A stretch of 12,305 nucleotides of DNA from Paramuribaculum sp. GTDB taxonomy: Bacteria > Bacteroidota > Bacteroidia > Bacteroidales > Muribaculaceae. A model generated the notes under the pieces. It saw only the letters and a program-made list of their open reading frames with translations. It searched no databases and was not told where the DNA came from. The translations under genes and the position numbers were made by a program. The stretch lies in assembly GCA_029058705.1 (NCBI GenBank), contig JAIDXA010000358.1, forward strand, positions 1-12,305. Direction: 5' to 3'. Below, in pieces: positions 1 to 7,277 of the stretch (its first letter is position 1; every line of letters starts with the position of its first letter).

Positions 1-516
1 TATTCGCGTCAGGTCTATGACCGTGTCGGAGGCTTCCGCGAGATGTTTTCGGAAGACATCGACATGTCAACCCGCAACCGTCAGGCCGGATTTTCGACCG
101 GCCTGATACACCCGGCACACGTATTCCACAAACGCCGCATTGATTTCAAACGTTTCTGGCGTCAGGTCTATGTGTTCGGAATGTCACGCATAACGCTGAA
201 ACTCCTCTATCCCGATTCGCTTAAACTCGTCCACACCCTTCCGGCTCTTGCCGTGATAATAGGTACGGTTCTCGTCGCGCTCGGAATTTTTGTCAGTCCG
301 TGGTGGCTGCTTCCGATAGGTCTCTATCTTGTGGCTCTGTTCATAGCCGCCATGATCTCGACCCGCTCGCCCGGAATCGCCATGCGTGCCGTCCCTGCCG
401 CCATTGTCCAGATCTGCGGCTATGGGTGCGGCTTCATAAAAGCCTGGTTCACCAAGATATTGCTCAGACGCGGGCGCAATATTGCCGAAGAAATCGAACT
501 CAGAAAAGGGAAATGA
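1..516 (+). CDS. Family 2 glycosyltransferase, C-terminal part (5' end outside window)
   Basis: The reading frame is open from base 1, so the start and the nucleotide-binding part of the enzyme lie upstream. About 171 residues are visible. The first stretch reads GGFREMFSEDIDMSTR, which fits the acidic ED motif and following helix of GT2 enzymes. It is followed by a basic segment (HKRRIDFKRFWRQVYVFG) of the kind that precedes the membrane region in Bacteroidota GT2 proteins. At least two hydrophobic spans follow (a long one around LVHTLPALAVIIGTVLVALG and SPWWLLPIGLYLVALF, then AVPAAIVQICGYGCGF), and the protein ends in a basic cytoplasmic tail. The family transfers sugars from nucleotide sugars to lipid or polysaccharide acceptors at the inner membrane; the acceptor cannot be told here. 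Its stop overlaps the radC start by ATGA, so the two are probably co-transcribed. Family call is fairly sure, substrate unknown. Confidence 0.8.
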   Translation, partial: YSRQVYDRVGGFREMFSEDIDMSTRNRQAGFSTGLIHPAHVFHKRRIDFKRFWRQVYVFGMSRITLKLLYPDSLKLVHTLPALAVIIGTVLVALGIFVSPWWLLPIGLYLVALFIAAMISTRSPGIAMRAVPAAIVQICGYGCGFIKAWFTKILLRRGRNIAEEIELRKGK

Positions 517-1217
517 AACCGAATCCGACCAATCAGGCGCGACGCATCGCCGACCTGAACAACGATGACAAGCCACGCGAAAAAGCGCTTGCCAAAGGAA
601 TACGCACACTTTCCGACGCCGAACTGCTCGCATTGCTGATCGGCGGAGGCGTTCCCGGCAAATCGGCCATCGACCTTGCCAGAGAGATCCTTGACGCATG
701 CGACAACTCGCTCGCCCATCTCTCGCAGATGTCGATCCAGTCCATCAGCCGACGCTTTGTCGGAATAGGCCCGGCAAAAGCCACGACAATCGCAGCCGCA
801 CTCGAAATCGGAGCAAGAAGCGGATCAGCGGATAAAGAAGTGACGGTGATCCGGCAATCGTCAGACGCCTACCGCTGTCTGCTGCCGAAGATGAGAAATC
901 TGCCCCACGAAGAGTTCTGGGTCATTTTCCTTCGCCGCAACAACTCCGTGATTATCTGCGAACAGATCAGTTCAGGCGGCAGTGCGGCAACCTACGTCGA
1001 ACCCCGCATGATTGTCAAAAAGGCTCTCGACAACATGGCTTCGGCCATAATCCTCGGCCACAACCATCCGTCGGGCAACCTCAGGCCTTCCATTCAGGAC
1101 GACACACTTACAAAACGAATCAAGGACGCGGCATCATTGCTCGACATCGCGGTTCATGACCATATTATAGTCACGCCGGAAGGATTCTATTCCTATGCCG
1201 ATGAAGGACGAATCTGA
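513..1217 (+). CDS. radC: RadC family JAB/MPN-domain protein
   Basis: This 234-residue protein has the normal RadC length. Residues about 30-105 form the N-terminal helix-hairpin-helix region (VGIGPAKATTIAAALEIG at 83-100). Residues about 110-234 form the MPN/JAB metal-binding domain. The JAMM motif is complete: H183 and H185 in GHNHPSGN, then PSIQD with D196 as the third ligand, and an upstream glutamate pair at 133-134. The family was first linked to DNA repair in E. coli, but that role is disputed and the physiological substrate is not established. The ATG at 513 was chosen over longer in-frame extensions because it overlaps the glycosyltransferase stop as ATGA and matches the usual family start (a basic N-terminus leading into the PREKAL segment). 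Nothing is truncated or degenerate. Confidence 0.95.
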   Translation: MKPNPTNQARRIADLNNDDKPREKALAKGIRTLSDAELLALLIGGGVPGKSAIDLAREILDACDNSLAHLSQMSIQSISRRFVGIGPAKATTIAAALEIGARSGSADKEVTVIRQSSDAYRCLLPKMRNLPHEEFWVIFLRRNNSVIICEQISSGGSAATYVEPRMIVKKALDNMASAIILGHNHPSGNLRPSIQDDTLTKRIKDAASLLDIAVHDHIIVTPEGFYSYADEGRI

Positions 1218-1251
1218 ACCGCTGAAGGAGTTGCGTTGTTAAACATTAGAA

Positions 1252-1419
1252 ATGAAAACAACACCTACCACAACTCCGCTCGTTATGAAAATAGCAGAAC
1301 AAGCAGCCTACATAGCCGGCTATATACTCATCGGAATCGGTCTCGGAATCGGAATAGCCCACTTGAAAGAGCCGAAAATCAAAAAGGAAGCCCGCAAAAC
1401 CGAGCGTCGGACACGCTGA
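1252..1419 (+). CDS. Small single-pass membrane protein, unknown function
   Basis: A 55-codon frame starts with ATG 34 bases after radC and ends with TGA at 1417-1419. The predicted product has a short Thr/Pro-rich N-terminus, one hydrophobic helix of about 21 residues (AAYIAGYILIGIGLGIGIAHL, positions about 19-39, with Gly-rich small-residue spacing) and a strongly basic tail rich in Lys and Arg. The positive tail predicts a cytoplasmic C-terminus. ATG at 1285 is an alternative start. The frame's composition, with a clean helix followed by a charged tail, is much more protein-like than the overlapping 65-codon frame, which gives an Asn/Arg/Ser-rich low-complexity product. It probably belongs to the glycosyltransferase-radC transcript. 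I do not recognise a family. Confidence 0.55.
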   Translation: MKTTPTTTPLVMKIAEQAAYIAGYILIGIGLGIGIAHLKEPKIKKEARKTERRTR

Positions 1420-1459
1420 TTCCACGGGCTTGACAAATCTGTCGAATTGCTGCAGAAGT

Positions 1460-3160
1460 CTATGCTTCCATTGTCTGCATGGCCATTCTGTTGGCTTTGC
1501 TGACAGCCATCGTTATATGGGAGCAGATGTTCTCGGATCCGATAAGTTTGTCGATTCCGGCATGGTCGAGGACTTCCTGCACCTCGGGTTTCACTCCCGA
1601 AAGAACAATCTTTATTCCATCCTTAAGTGAAGAGTTTATAAGGATTTCAAGATTGTGGACTCCTGTAGCGTCAATAAACGGAACCTTTCGCATGCGGATT
1701 ATGCGGACAACCGGTTTCGAGCCTATCGTAGTTCTCATAAGCTCCTCGAATTTTGTGGCCACACCAAAGAAGAACGGGCCGTCGATCTCATAGACCTCGA
1801 CGCCCTTGGCCACGTCCAGAACCTCATGGCGGGTCGCTTCGGTGCCTTCGGCAACATCAAGCTGCTCGCCGTAGACGCGCATCTGGGTGTTTTCCATAAC
1901 ACGGCGCAGGAAGAGGATGATCGCCAGCAGCAACCCTATCTCAATTGCTATTGTCAGGTCGAAAATGACTGTCAGCAGGAAAGTGACAGCAAGCACAGCC
2001 ACATCGCCTTTTGGATTGCGGAGAATTCCACGGATCGTGCGCCAGCCGCTCATATTATAGCTGACAACAATAAGCACACCGGCCAGACACGCCATCGGCA
2101 CAAGATTGATCAGCGGCATCATGAACAGGAAAATCAACAACAAGACAAATGCATGGACAACACCGGCAACCGGTGTGCGGCCGCCATTGGTGATGTTGGT
2201 CATCGTACGTGCGATCGCTCCTGTCACGGGGATTCCGCCGAAGAACGGAACCACCACATTGGCGATACCCTGGCCGATAAGTTCAGTGTTGGAGTTTGTC
2301 CGCGAGCCGGTCACACCGTCTGCGACTGTCGCCGACAGCAACGACTCTATTGCCCCGAGAATAGCAATGGTGAATGCCGACGGCAACAGCTCGTTGATCG
2401 TATCCATCGACAGAACAAATCCATGGGGAAGAGGTATGTCGGTCGACATGTTTCCGAAACGGTCACCGATGGTCTGAATGTGAATTCCGTCGCAGCTGCT
2501 GTTGATGAACCAGACAGCCACTGTCACAAATATGATTGCGATCAAGGCGCCGGGCAACTTCTTGGAAATCATCGGAACAAGGACAATGATCAGAATCGAC
2601 ACAAGACCGATCACGGCTGTCACCCAGTCGATTTTATCAAGATTGACAAGATAAGCCCCCCACTTGGGAATAAAAGCTGCGGGCAGATCCGTAAGCCCAA
2701 GGCCTAAAAAATCGTTGATCTGAGTCGAGAAGATCGTCAGGGCGATACCGGCCGTGAAACCGACAACAATCGGATAGGGAATAAACTTGATGACAGTTCC
2801 GAGATGGAACGTGCCGAGCAGAATCAATATCAATCCGGCCATGAATGTCGCGATCGCAAGACCCTCAAGACCGTAGCCGGCAATGATGCCATAGACAATC
2901 ACTATGAAAGCTCCTGTGGGCCCGCCTATCTGCACAGAACAACCTCCAAGCGCAGAGACAAGAAAACCACCGATGATGGCCGTGATGAGTCCGATCGTCG
3001 GGCTTACTCCGCTGGCTATGGCAAACGCCACGGCCAATGGCAAGGCCACAACGCCGACCACGATGCCGGCAGTCAGATCAGATTTCAGATTGGATAATGA
3101 ATAATTCTTCAAGGCCGAAAACAATTTCGGTTGAAAATCAATTGGTCCGGATAATTTCAT
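1460..3160 (-). CDS. SulP family inorganic anion transporter with STAS domain
   Basis: A 566-residue polytopic protein of normal SulP length. Residues about 25-430 contain many hydrophobic helices, including the SulP signature region with GGCSVQIGGPTGAF at about 72-85 and the second conserved inverted-repeat core around LGAIESLLSATVADG. Residues about 450-560 form a cytoplasmic STAS domain; at its phosphorylation-like loop the sequence is IDATG (D497-G500), where SpoIIAA-type STAS domains have D-S-S-G. SulP proteins move sulfate, bicarbonate or other anions, often with Na+ or H+. The actual ion cannot be read from the sequence; in Bacteroidota such genes are usually annotated as sulfate permease. 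It is convergent with the radC unit (40 bases apart) and has its own upstream promoter near 3241, so it is probably monocistronic. No sulfate-assimilation genes are adjacent. Confidence 0.93.
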   Translation of the reverse strand: MKLSGPIDFQPKLFSALKNYSLSNLKSDLTAGIVVGVVALPLAVAFAIASGVSPTIGLITAIIGGFLVSALGGCSVQIGGPTGAFIVIVYGIIAGYGLEGLAIATFMAGLILILLGTFHLGTVIKFIPYPIVVGFTAGIALTIFSTQINDFLGLGLTDLPAAFIPKWGAYLVNLDKIDWVTAVIGLVSILIIVLVPMISKKLPGALIAIIFVTVAVWFINSSCDGIHIQTIGDRFGNMSTDIPLPHGFVLSMDTINELLPSAFTIAILGAIESLLSATVADGVTGSRTNSNTELIGQGIANVVVPFFGGIPVTGAIARTMTNITNGGRTPVAGVVHAFVLLLIFLFMMPLINLVPMACLAGVLIVVSYNMSGWRTIRGILRNPKGDVAVLAVTFLLTVIFDLTIAIEIGLLLAIILFLRRVMENTQMRVYGEQLDVAEGTEATRHEVLDVAKGVEVYEIDGPFFFGVATKFEELMRTTIGSKPVVRIIRMRKVPFIDATGVHNLEILINSSLKDGIKIVLSGVKPEVQEVLDHAGIDKLIGSENICSHITMAVSKANRMAMQTMEA

Positions 3161-3226
3161 ATACCTTATTAATAGTGATAACCTAATTGGAATAATAAAT
3201 CAAGGGGAATACCGCTCACGGGCCAC

Positions 3227-3238
3227 CCCGAATTCGGG
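3227..3238. repeat. Perfect 12-base palindrome at the SulP transcription start
   Basis: The sequence CCCGAATTCGGG is perfectly symmetric and covers the predicted transcription start of the SulP gene, a few bases downstream of the -7 element. It could be an operator or a small hairpin at the 5' end of the leader. A 12-base palindrome can also occur by chance, so function is unproven. Confidence 0.3.
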
Positions 3239-3240
3239 CG

Positions 3241-3248
3241 CAAAGTTA
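3241..3248 (-). promoter_or_regulatory. Bacteroidota-type -7 element for the SulP gene
   Basis: On the minus strand this reads TAACTTTG and is followed by CGCCC, which fits the Bacteroidota vegetative consensus TAnnTTTG and its usual GC-rich continuation. The start of transcription would be near 3235, giving a leader of about 75 bases. No good TTTG -33 element at the standard spacing is visible (nearest TTG is 13 bases away), which is common for these promoters. Confidence 0.6.
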
Positions 3249-3314
3249 CGAACTTTTTTAACAACCTTTGTGATTTTTTCCAAAGTATTTTCCTAATTTA
3301 CGCCCGTAGCGCCT

Positions 3315-4442
3315 CTACTTCCCCTCGCCGGACATGGACTGTAGCCTGATCGAGCAACTCCGATCAAACGCATCCGGCCCGATCTCACAGCCGCCGGGCA
3401 CAGCTATATTTCTTATGCCAGACTCCATAAATGCGCATGAGCCTATTTTTCTGACTGTCGACGGAATGGTTATTGCGCTCAGATTCCGACATCCCAGAAA
3501 CGCACTGTCCCCAATAACCGCCAGTCGCTGTGGCAAATCGACTCGCTGCAGACGAGTGGACCAGCTCAGACACCCGGTTTCAATTGTCTTTAAACCGTCA
3601 GGAAAAGAGATCCGACACAACTCACTGAACCGAGTCAGTCCGCCGGGAAGATCTCCCATCACAGAATCGATCCGCAGAGGATCTTTCACATCCGGACTGA
3701 AACCCTTTTCGAATGAAATGTTCCGCACTCTGTCACTCAGATTAAGAATCTCGAAAGCTTCCATAACCGCATGCCATCTTATAGGGTCTGGCGGCAATGT
3801 GAGATCCTTCAGGTCTGACTCCGAACGCAATCGGACTCTGAGATCCCTTTTCACAACAATCCGATAGAACAGATCTTCGAAATTATTCCGGTCTTCCCGA
3901 ATAGAGTAATAGCACGCCAGGCCGGAATACTCGCCCATAGGTCCGCATTTATCAACAAGCTCCCTGTAGTTGCGATAGATATATTCGCAGAACGAACCGA
4001 AATCATCAAACGTGGCTTCTATCTCCGGCGGCACAATCCGCTTATAGCATAGATTGAACCGTTCTAATTCACCGGAGAAAAAGCAATCGTAGATAAGAAA
4101 CGGGCGCAGACTGATTTTCGGAAGAGGAATTTCAGACGGGACCCGTGCGACACGAGTCCCGACAACTGTAGAACCGATTATGTCAACCGGATACTGTGCA
4201 ATAATCCCATTCGGGTTGTCTTTGCTATACCATATGTCATCAGTGTTGACTGTCCAAAGCCAGCCATCTGAAGTCACATAGATTTCATCACTGCGGTCAT
4301 GCAGGTAGTCCCATACCTTACCGGCACAGTCAGATCGTCCGGCAAAAGAAAACAAAGCATCGGTAGCAGAGGTCACATCCCTTAAAAATTCCCGTTCACG
4401 ACGATGCCTCCGGAACACCTTTATTAGATCACTTATCCGCAT
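3315..4442 (-). CDS. Cytoplasmic protein with C-terminal BspA-type leucine-rich repeats
   Basis: A 375-residue protein without a signal peptide; the N-terminus is basic (KVFRRHRREREF) and non-hydrophobic. Residues about 265-365 contain three to four BspA/LRR_5-type repeats, visible as FPDGLKTIETGCLSWSTRLQ, then VDLPQRLAVIGDSAFLGCRN, then ITIPSTVRKIGSCAFMESGI and a final IAVPGGCEIGPDAF. Such repeats form a solenoid used for protein binding; in BspA they occur on surface adhesins, whereas here the protein should be cytoplasmic. Residues 1-260 match no family I recognise and are rich in aromatic and acidic residues. It is the last gene of the seven-gene run, 36 bases after the HExxH gene, and its GC content looks close to the host flanks. 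No strong terminator follows it. The LRR call is firm; the function is unknown. Confidence 0.75.
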   Translation of the reverse strand: MRISDLIKVFRRHRREREFLRDVTSATDALFSFAGRSDCAGKVWDYLHDRSDEIYVTSDGWLWTVNTDDIWYSKDNPNGIIAQYPVDIIGSTVVGTRVARVPSEIPLPKISLRPFLIYDCFFSGELERFNLCYKRIVPPEIEATFDDFGSFCEYIYRNYRELVDKCGPMGEYSGLACYYSIREDRNNFEDLFYRIVVKRDLRVRLRSESDLKDLTLPPDPIRWHAVMEAFEILNLSDRVRNISFEKGFSPDVKDPLRIDSVMGDLPGGLTRFSELCRISFPDGLKTIETGCLSWSTRLQRVDLPQRLAVIGDSAFLGCRNLSAITIPSTVRKIGSCAFMESGIRNIAVPGGCEIGPDAFDRSCSIRLQSMSGEGK

Positions 4443-4478
4443 AATCCATCCACGCCGCTCCGATTGCCTTTTGTTTCA

Positions 4479-5660
4479 TTATTTCCAGAACTGCCACCAT
4501 TTTTTAGACTGACCGGAAACAACTACAGTTTGCGGCTGGACAATTTCAGTCTGTAGCAATTTATAACCTGTCAGATCAATTGCAAATTTATTTCCACATT
4601 TTCCACATTTAACCACACGCCATTTCTGTTTCTGACCTTTTTCAGCGATTTTAAATTCATTCCTGCAAAACGGGCATGCATGCACTCCGGAGTGAAACTC
4701 ATAATTCTCAATTCCGGAATAACTGACCAAGTCTCTGATTATCCGGTCAAGTCTGCGGGATAGCCGCCCCGCTTCCTGCACATTCTTAATGTCGGATTGT
4801 CTGAATAGTTCGGGATAAGACAAGCAGAATGAAGTTATCGGCAATTTTTTAACCGAATCCTCCTTCCCATAAGAAGGATTTTCAAGGAAATATACCCGGT
4901 CTAAATCCTTTATCATCGGATTATAAGATGTCAGAATATCGTTTAAAAGTCGGTTCAATATGGAAACACGTTTATTCAGACCAGCATACTCAAGCTGTCT
5001 TTTCGCAAATCCATCGACATGACACTTTCTTTTATCAGGATTTATAATCCATCTTGCCAGTTGGGAATACACATCCAGACCTTCAGCCCATTGCTGATCG
5101 AAACCCCGACGACCTTGAACCAACTCCATGATCGAGATGGTCTGCTCAAAGGTATCTCTGGAGAGATAACCTAATGAAAAAGTGACATTTCCCACAGTCG
5201 TTTTATAACCGTTGACTATAAGTTGTGTGAAACCGACATATATCGTACAGAGGTCCGTATATATTTCATTTAGCTGGTTTAGCTGAGGAAAATACAGACC
5301 ATAAAATTCAAGGAGTTTATGGCATATCTCATGAGCAAGAATGGCGATGGTCGCATTACCATTACTTCTGTAACGTGACGAAAGATGGATTTTGATTGTT
5401 CCGGATCGAGAACCATCCAGCTCAATATAACCGGCCATGTTATTATTCAGCTCTTCCCAACAGCAATCTGGAGTAAAAGAATAGAGCCCGACAAAGTTCA
5501 TCATCTTTTTAGCCTCATTATTGAGTGCCTCTACAGGAATTTCACCACCGATATAGTGCGGCAAAGGATACTGCGAATGGTCGGTACGCTGGAGTTTTCT
5601 CTCAATATCCCTCAGGTACGTAATTATATATTGCGACGTGATATTATATTGATCAGACAT
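4479..5660 (-). CDS. HExxH putative metallopeptidase with C-terminal zinc ribbon
   Basis: A 393-residue protein without signal peptide or membrane segments. Residues 105-120 carry a classical zincin motif, ILAHEICHKLLEFYG, with H110, E111 and H114. Downstream, NEIYTD gives E132 and D136 as candidate third metal ligands, a spacing compatible with gluzincin or M78-like folds. Residues 329-355 hold a zinc ribbon with two CxxC knuckles (C329/C332 and C352/C355). The protein ends in a basic-aromatic tail, KKWWQFWK, a C-terminal pattern that could touch membrane or a partner. The middle (140-320) is unassigned. Expected role is cytoplasmic, metal-dependent proteolysis of an unknown target. It is AT-rich (one 60-base sample at 5161 is 35% GC). 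The gene sits 29 bases after the small secreted protein gene. The motif is clear, the family assignment is not. Confidence 0.7.
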   Translation of the reverse strand: MSDQYNITSQYIITYLRDIERKLQRTDHSQYPLPHYIGGEIPVEALNNEAKKMMNFVGLYSFTPDCCWEELNNNMAGYIELDGSRSGTIKIHLSSRYRSNGNATIAILAHEICHKLLEFYGLYFPQLNQLNEIYTDLCTIYVGFTQLIVNGYKTTVGNVTFSLGYLSRDTFEQTISIMELVQGRRGFDQQWAEGLDVYSQLARWIINPDKRKCHVDGFAKRQLEYAGLNKRVSILNRLLNDILTSYNPMIKDLDRVYFLENPSYGKEDSVKKLPITSFCLSYPELFRQSDIKNVQEAGRLSRRLDRIIRDLVSYSGIENYEFHSGVHACPFCRNEFKIAEKGQKQKWRVVKCGKCGNKFAIDLTGYKLLQTEIVQPQTVVVSGQSKKWWQFWK

Positions 5661-5689
5661 TTAACTAATATTAGTTGTGAATTTATTGG

Positions 5690-6121
5690 TTATTCATGAG
5701 ACTGTTCCTGTAAGACGTCATCATTGGTTTGCAGGCAATTAATATCCTGACCCGCCTCTAAAGCATCTTTATAAATCTGATCTTGTTTTTGACTGTCTTT
5801 TAGCATTCGCATCAACGATTCCATCTGCAATTTAGGGTCGTTCTCTTTTTTCTGAGAACTCTTAGTCTTGTTCAACAAATCTTTAGATGCTTTCACTTGT
5901 TTCAAGAGAACAGAAGACCGCGTCACACTTGGGACTGTCAAATTACTGTTGTTGTTCAGATTAGTAAAAGACCTATTGATTTGAGCCGTCCCTCTAAGTA
6001 CGGCAATGCTAATTCTTTCGGTTCGCGGCATTTTTCCAAAACCCTTAACAATCCTCCATGCCTGAGCAACTGAGGTCATCGAAACTGCAACACAAAACAG
6101 AAACACAAAAAACTTCTTCAT
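5690..6121 (-). CDS. Small secreted protein of unknown function
   Basis: A 143-residue protein whose first 21 residues form a clear signal peptide (MKKFF start, hydrophobic core, SVAQA cleavage site before W22). The mature part, about 122 residues, is polar, rich in Asn, Ser, Lys and Gln, and contains a probable helical or coiled segment around 95-125 (LQMESLMRMLKDSQKQDQIY). It has no lipobox cysteine and no recognised domain. The 5' end and upstream gap of its gene closely resemble those of the following larger Sel1-like gene, so both starts look like copies of one ancestral sequence. It lies in the middle of the run, 48 bases from its upstream neighbour. Likely periplasmic. Confidence 0.65.
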   Translation of the reverse strand: MKKFFVFLFCVAVSMTSVAQAWRIVKGFGKMPRTERISIAVLRGTAQINRSFTNLNNNSNLTVPSVTRSSVLLKQVKASKDLLNKTKSSQKKENDPKLQMESLMRMLKDSQKQDQIYKDALEAGQDINCLQTNDDVLQEQSHE

Positions 6122-6166
6122 AATAGCTATTCTTTTTTAGTTAAAAATTTAGTTCATGACAATAAT
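6103..6166 (-). repeat. Intergenic/leader repeat, copy 1
   Basis: This stretch covers the gap upstream of the 143-residue gene and its first six codons. It aligns with 7213-7277 with about ten or eleven mismatches and one gap over 64-65 bases (about 83% by my hand alignment). The start-codon side (AACTTCTTCATAATAG) and the block AGTTCATGA are the best conserved parts. Confidence 0.65.
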
Positions 6167-6169
6167 AGT

Positions 6170-7231
6170 TCACTTGGTGTCAGACTGATCAAAAACATAG
6201 TCATCGGGAAGATCAATTGTAGGATAAAACGGAACGTACAAGTGACAATAAACCTCATTTCCTGATTTATCTAAAATTCTTATATAACTATCAATATACT
6301 CTATTTCATACGAATAAGGACTTACTTGAAACAGCGGCACAAAACTATGATGTTTTGGCTTAAAGGGCACTATATAGTCGTATTTAAAAGGAATCCCATT
6401 ATGCTTTATCTGTTCACCATTCATATTTAATTTTAACAGACCGGCCATCCCTTTATATGTTGCACAGGCTATTATCTCTTCATCATACGGATAATAAAAA
6501 GTCGACTTATCATCTTTAATCGGGCCAAAACCAGTCAAACAATAATCTGGATTTTTCTTTAGGAAATTTGCCATTAACCTGATGGTTTGAGCCGTTATTA
6601 TATCATCTCCATCAAGTACGACATAATCATCTGGAACGTGAACCAATAGAGAAATCGATTTGTCATAATTGCCCTTATCCAATTCTAATTTGGCAATATG
6701 AGTAATGGCATTAGCATGTCCGTTTTCGGCGGCCAGACCAATCCATAATTCAGATTCCGATTTTGTGAGTTTATCATTTAATGTAGCATATAGATACTGG
6801 GCAGTAGGTTCTCCGTACATTGCAGCCTGAAGCATGTAGCTGAGTCCTTTCTCTTTACACTCATATTCTTTTTCAAAATCAAAATCATCAATTTTGGGTC
6901 GCAATGACATGAAATCGCCAATCAATGCCCGCCCAAGCGAGAGGCATGCGTTGACGCTACCCATGCGTGCTTTTGCTTCAGTATGCTCATGCCATTCATC
7001 TACCCATTCTTCGAACAAACCGTCATTTTTAAAGGGCGACGCACTCGAACCTAATATTTGTGCATAATAATCAGCCGCGACGCCAGAGCTATCTATAGCG
7101 GCATAAACTCTAAGCGAATCTGCAAACGACTCTTCGCCTTTCATTGCCCTTGAATACATCTCTTTGTAATCAGCAGCGGAAGTTCCTAAGGTTATCCCTG
7201 CCAAAAACAATAACATAAAAAACTTCTTCAT
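6170..7231 (-). CDS. Secreted Sel1-like repeat protein with unassigned C-terminal domain
   Basis: A 353-residue protein with a signal peptide (MKKFF start, hydrophobic stretch, cleavage near TSA-AD at 19-20). Residues about 85-200 show degenerate Sel1/TPR-type helical repeats, seen in SVNACLSLGRALIG, GLSYMLQAAMYGEPTAQYLYA and ELWIGLAAENGHANAITHIA. Sel1 repeats are scaffolds for protein-protein contacts. Residues about 205-353 look beta-rich, with many Tyr, Phe and Pro (FYYPYDEEII, FKYDYIVPFKPKHH), and match no domain I know. The gene is very AT-rich (a 60-base sample at 6241 has 14 G+C, 23%). It shares its leader and signal-peptide coding region with the 143-residue neighbour. Probably periplasmic, partner unknown. 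Confidence 0.7.
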   Translation of the reverse strand: MKKFFMLLFLAGITLGTSAADYKEMYSRAMKGEESFADSLRVYAAIDSSGVAADYYAQILGSSASPFKNDGLFEEWVDEWHEHTEAKARMGSVNACLSLGRALIGDFMSLRPKIDDFDFEKEYECKEKGLSYMLQAAMYGEPTAQYLYATLNDKLTKSESELWIGLAAENGHANAITHIAKLELDKGNYDKSISLLVHVPDDYVVLDGDDIITAQTIRLMANFLKKNPDYCLTGFGPIKDDKSTFYYPYDEEIIACATYKGMAGLLKLNMNGEQIKHNGIPFKYDYIVPFKPKHHSFVPLFQVSPYSYEIEYIDSYIRILDKSGNEVYCHLYVPFYPTIDLPDDYVFDQSDTK

Positions 7232-7277
7232 AATAGTCTGCCTTTTATTAGTTAAGAAATTAGTTCATGATAATGAT
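7213..7277 (-). repeat. Intergenic/leader repeat, copy 2
   Basis: Second copy of the sequence at 6103-6166, placed identically relative to the next gene: it spans the gap and the first six codons (MKKFFM here, MKKFFV in copy 1). The gap at 5661-5689 holds a shorter, poorer resemblance that I do not count as a firm third copy. Confidence 0.65.

Noticed and set aside
1236..1433. 65-codon plus-strand open frame after radC
   Set aside because: The product is an Asn/Arg/Ser-rich low-complexity string. The overlapping frame at 1252-1419 gives a sensible membrane protein instead.
1430..1446. Hairpin TTGACA-AATC-TGTCGAA between the convergent radC unit and SulP
   Set aside because: The stem is short with a bulge, and no U-run follows on either strand. 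It is too weak to call a terminator.
1655..2707. 350-codon plus-strand open frame opposite the SulP gene
   Set aside because: It is a shadow of the transporter gene: the product is rich in His, Asp, Asn and Gln without domains, while the minus strand encodes a clear full-length SulP protein.
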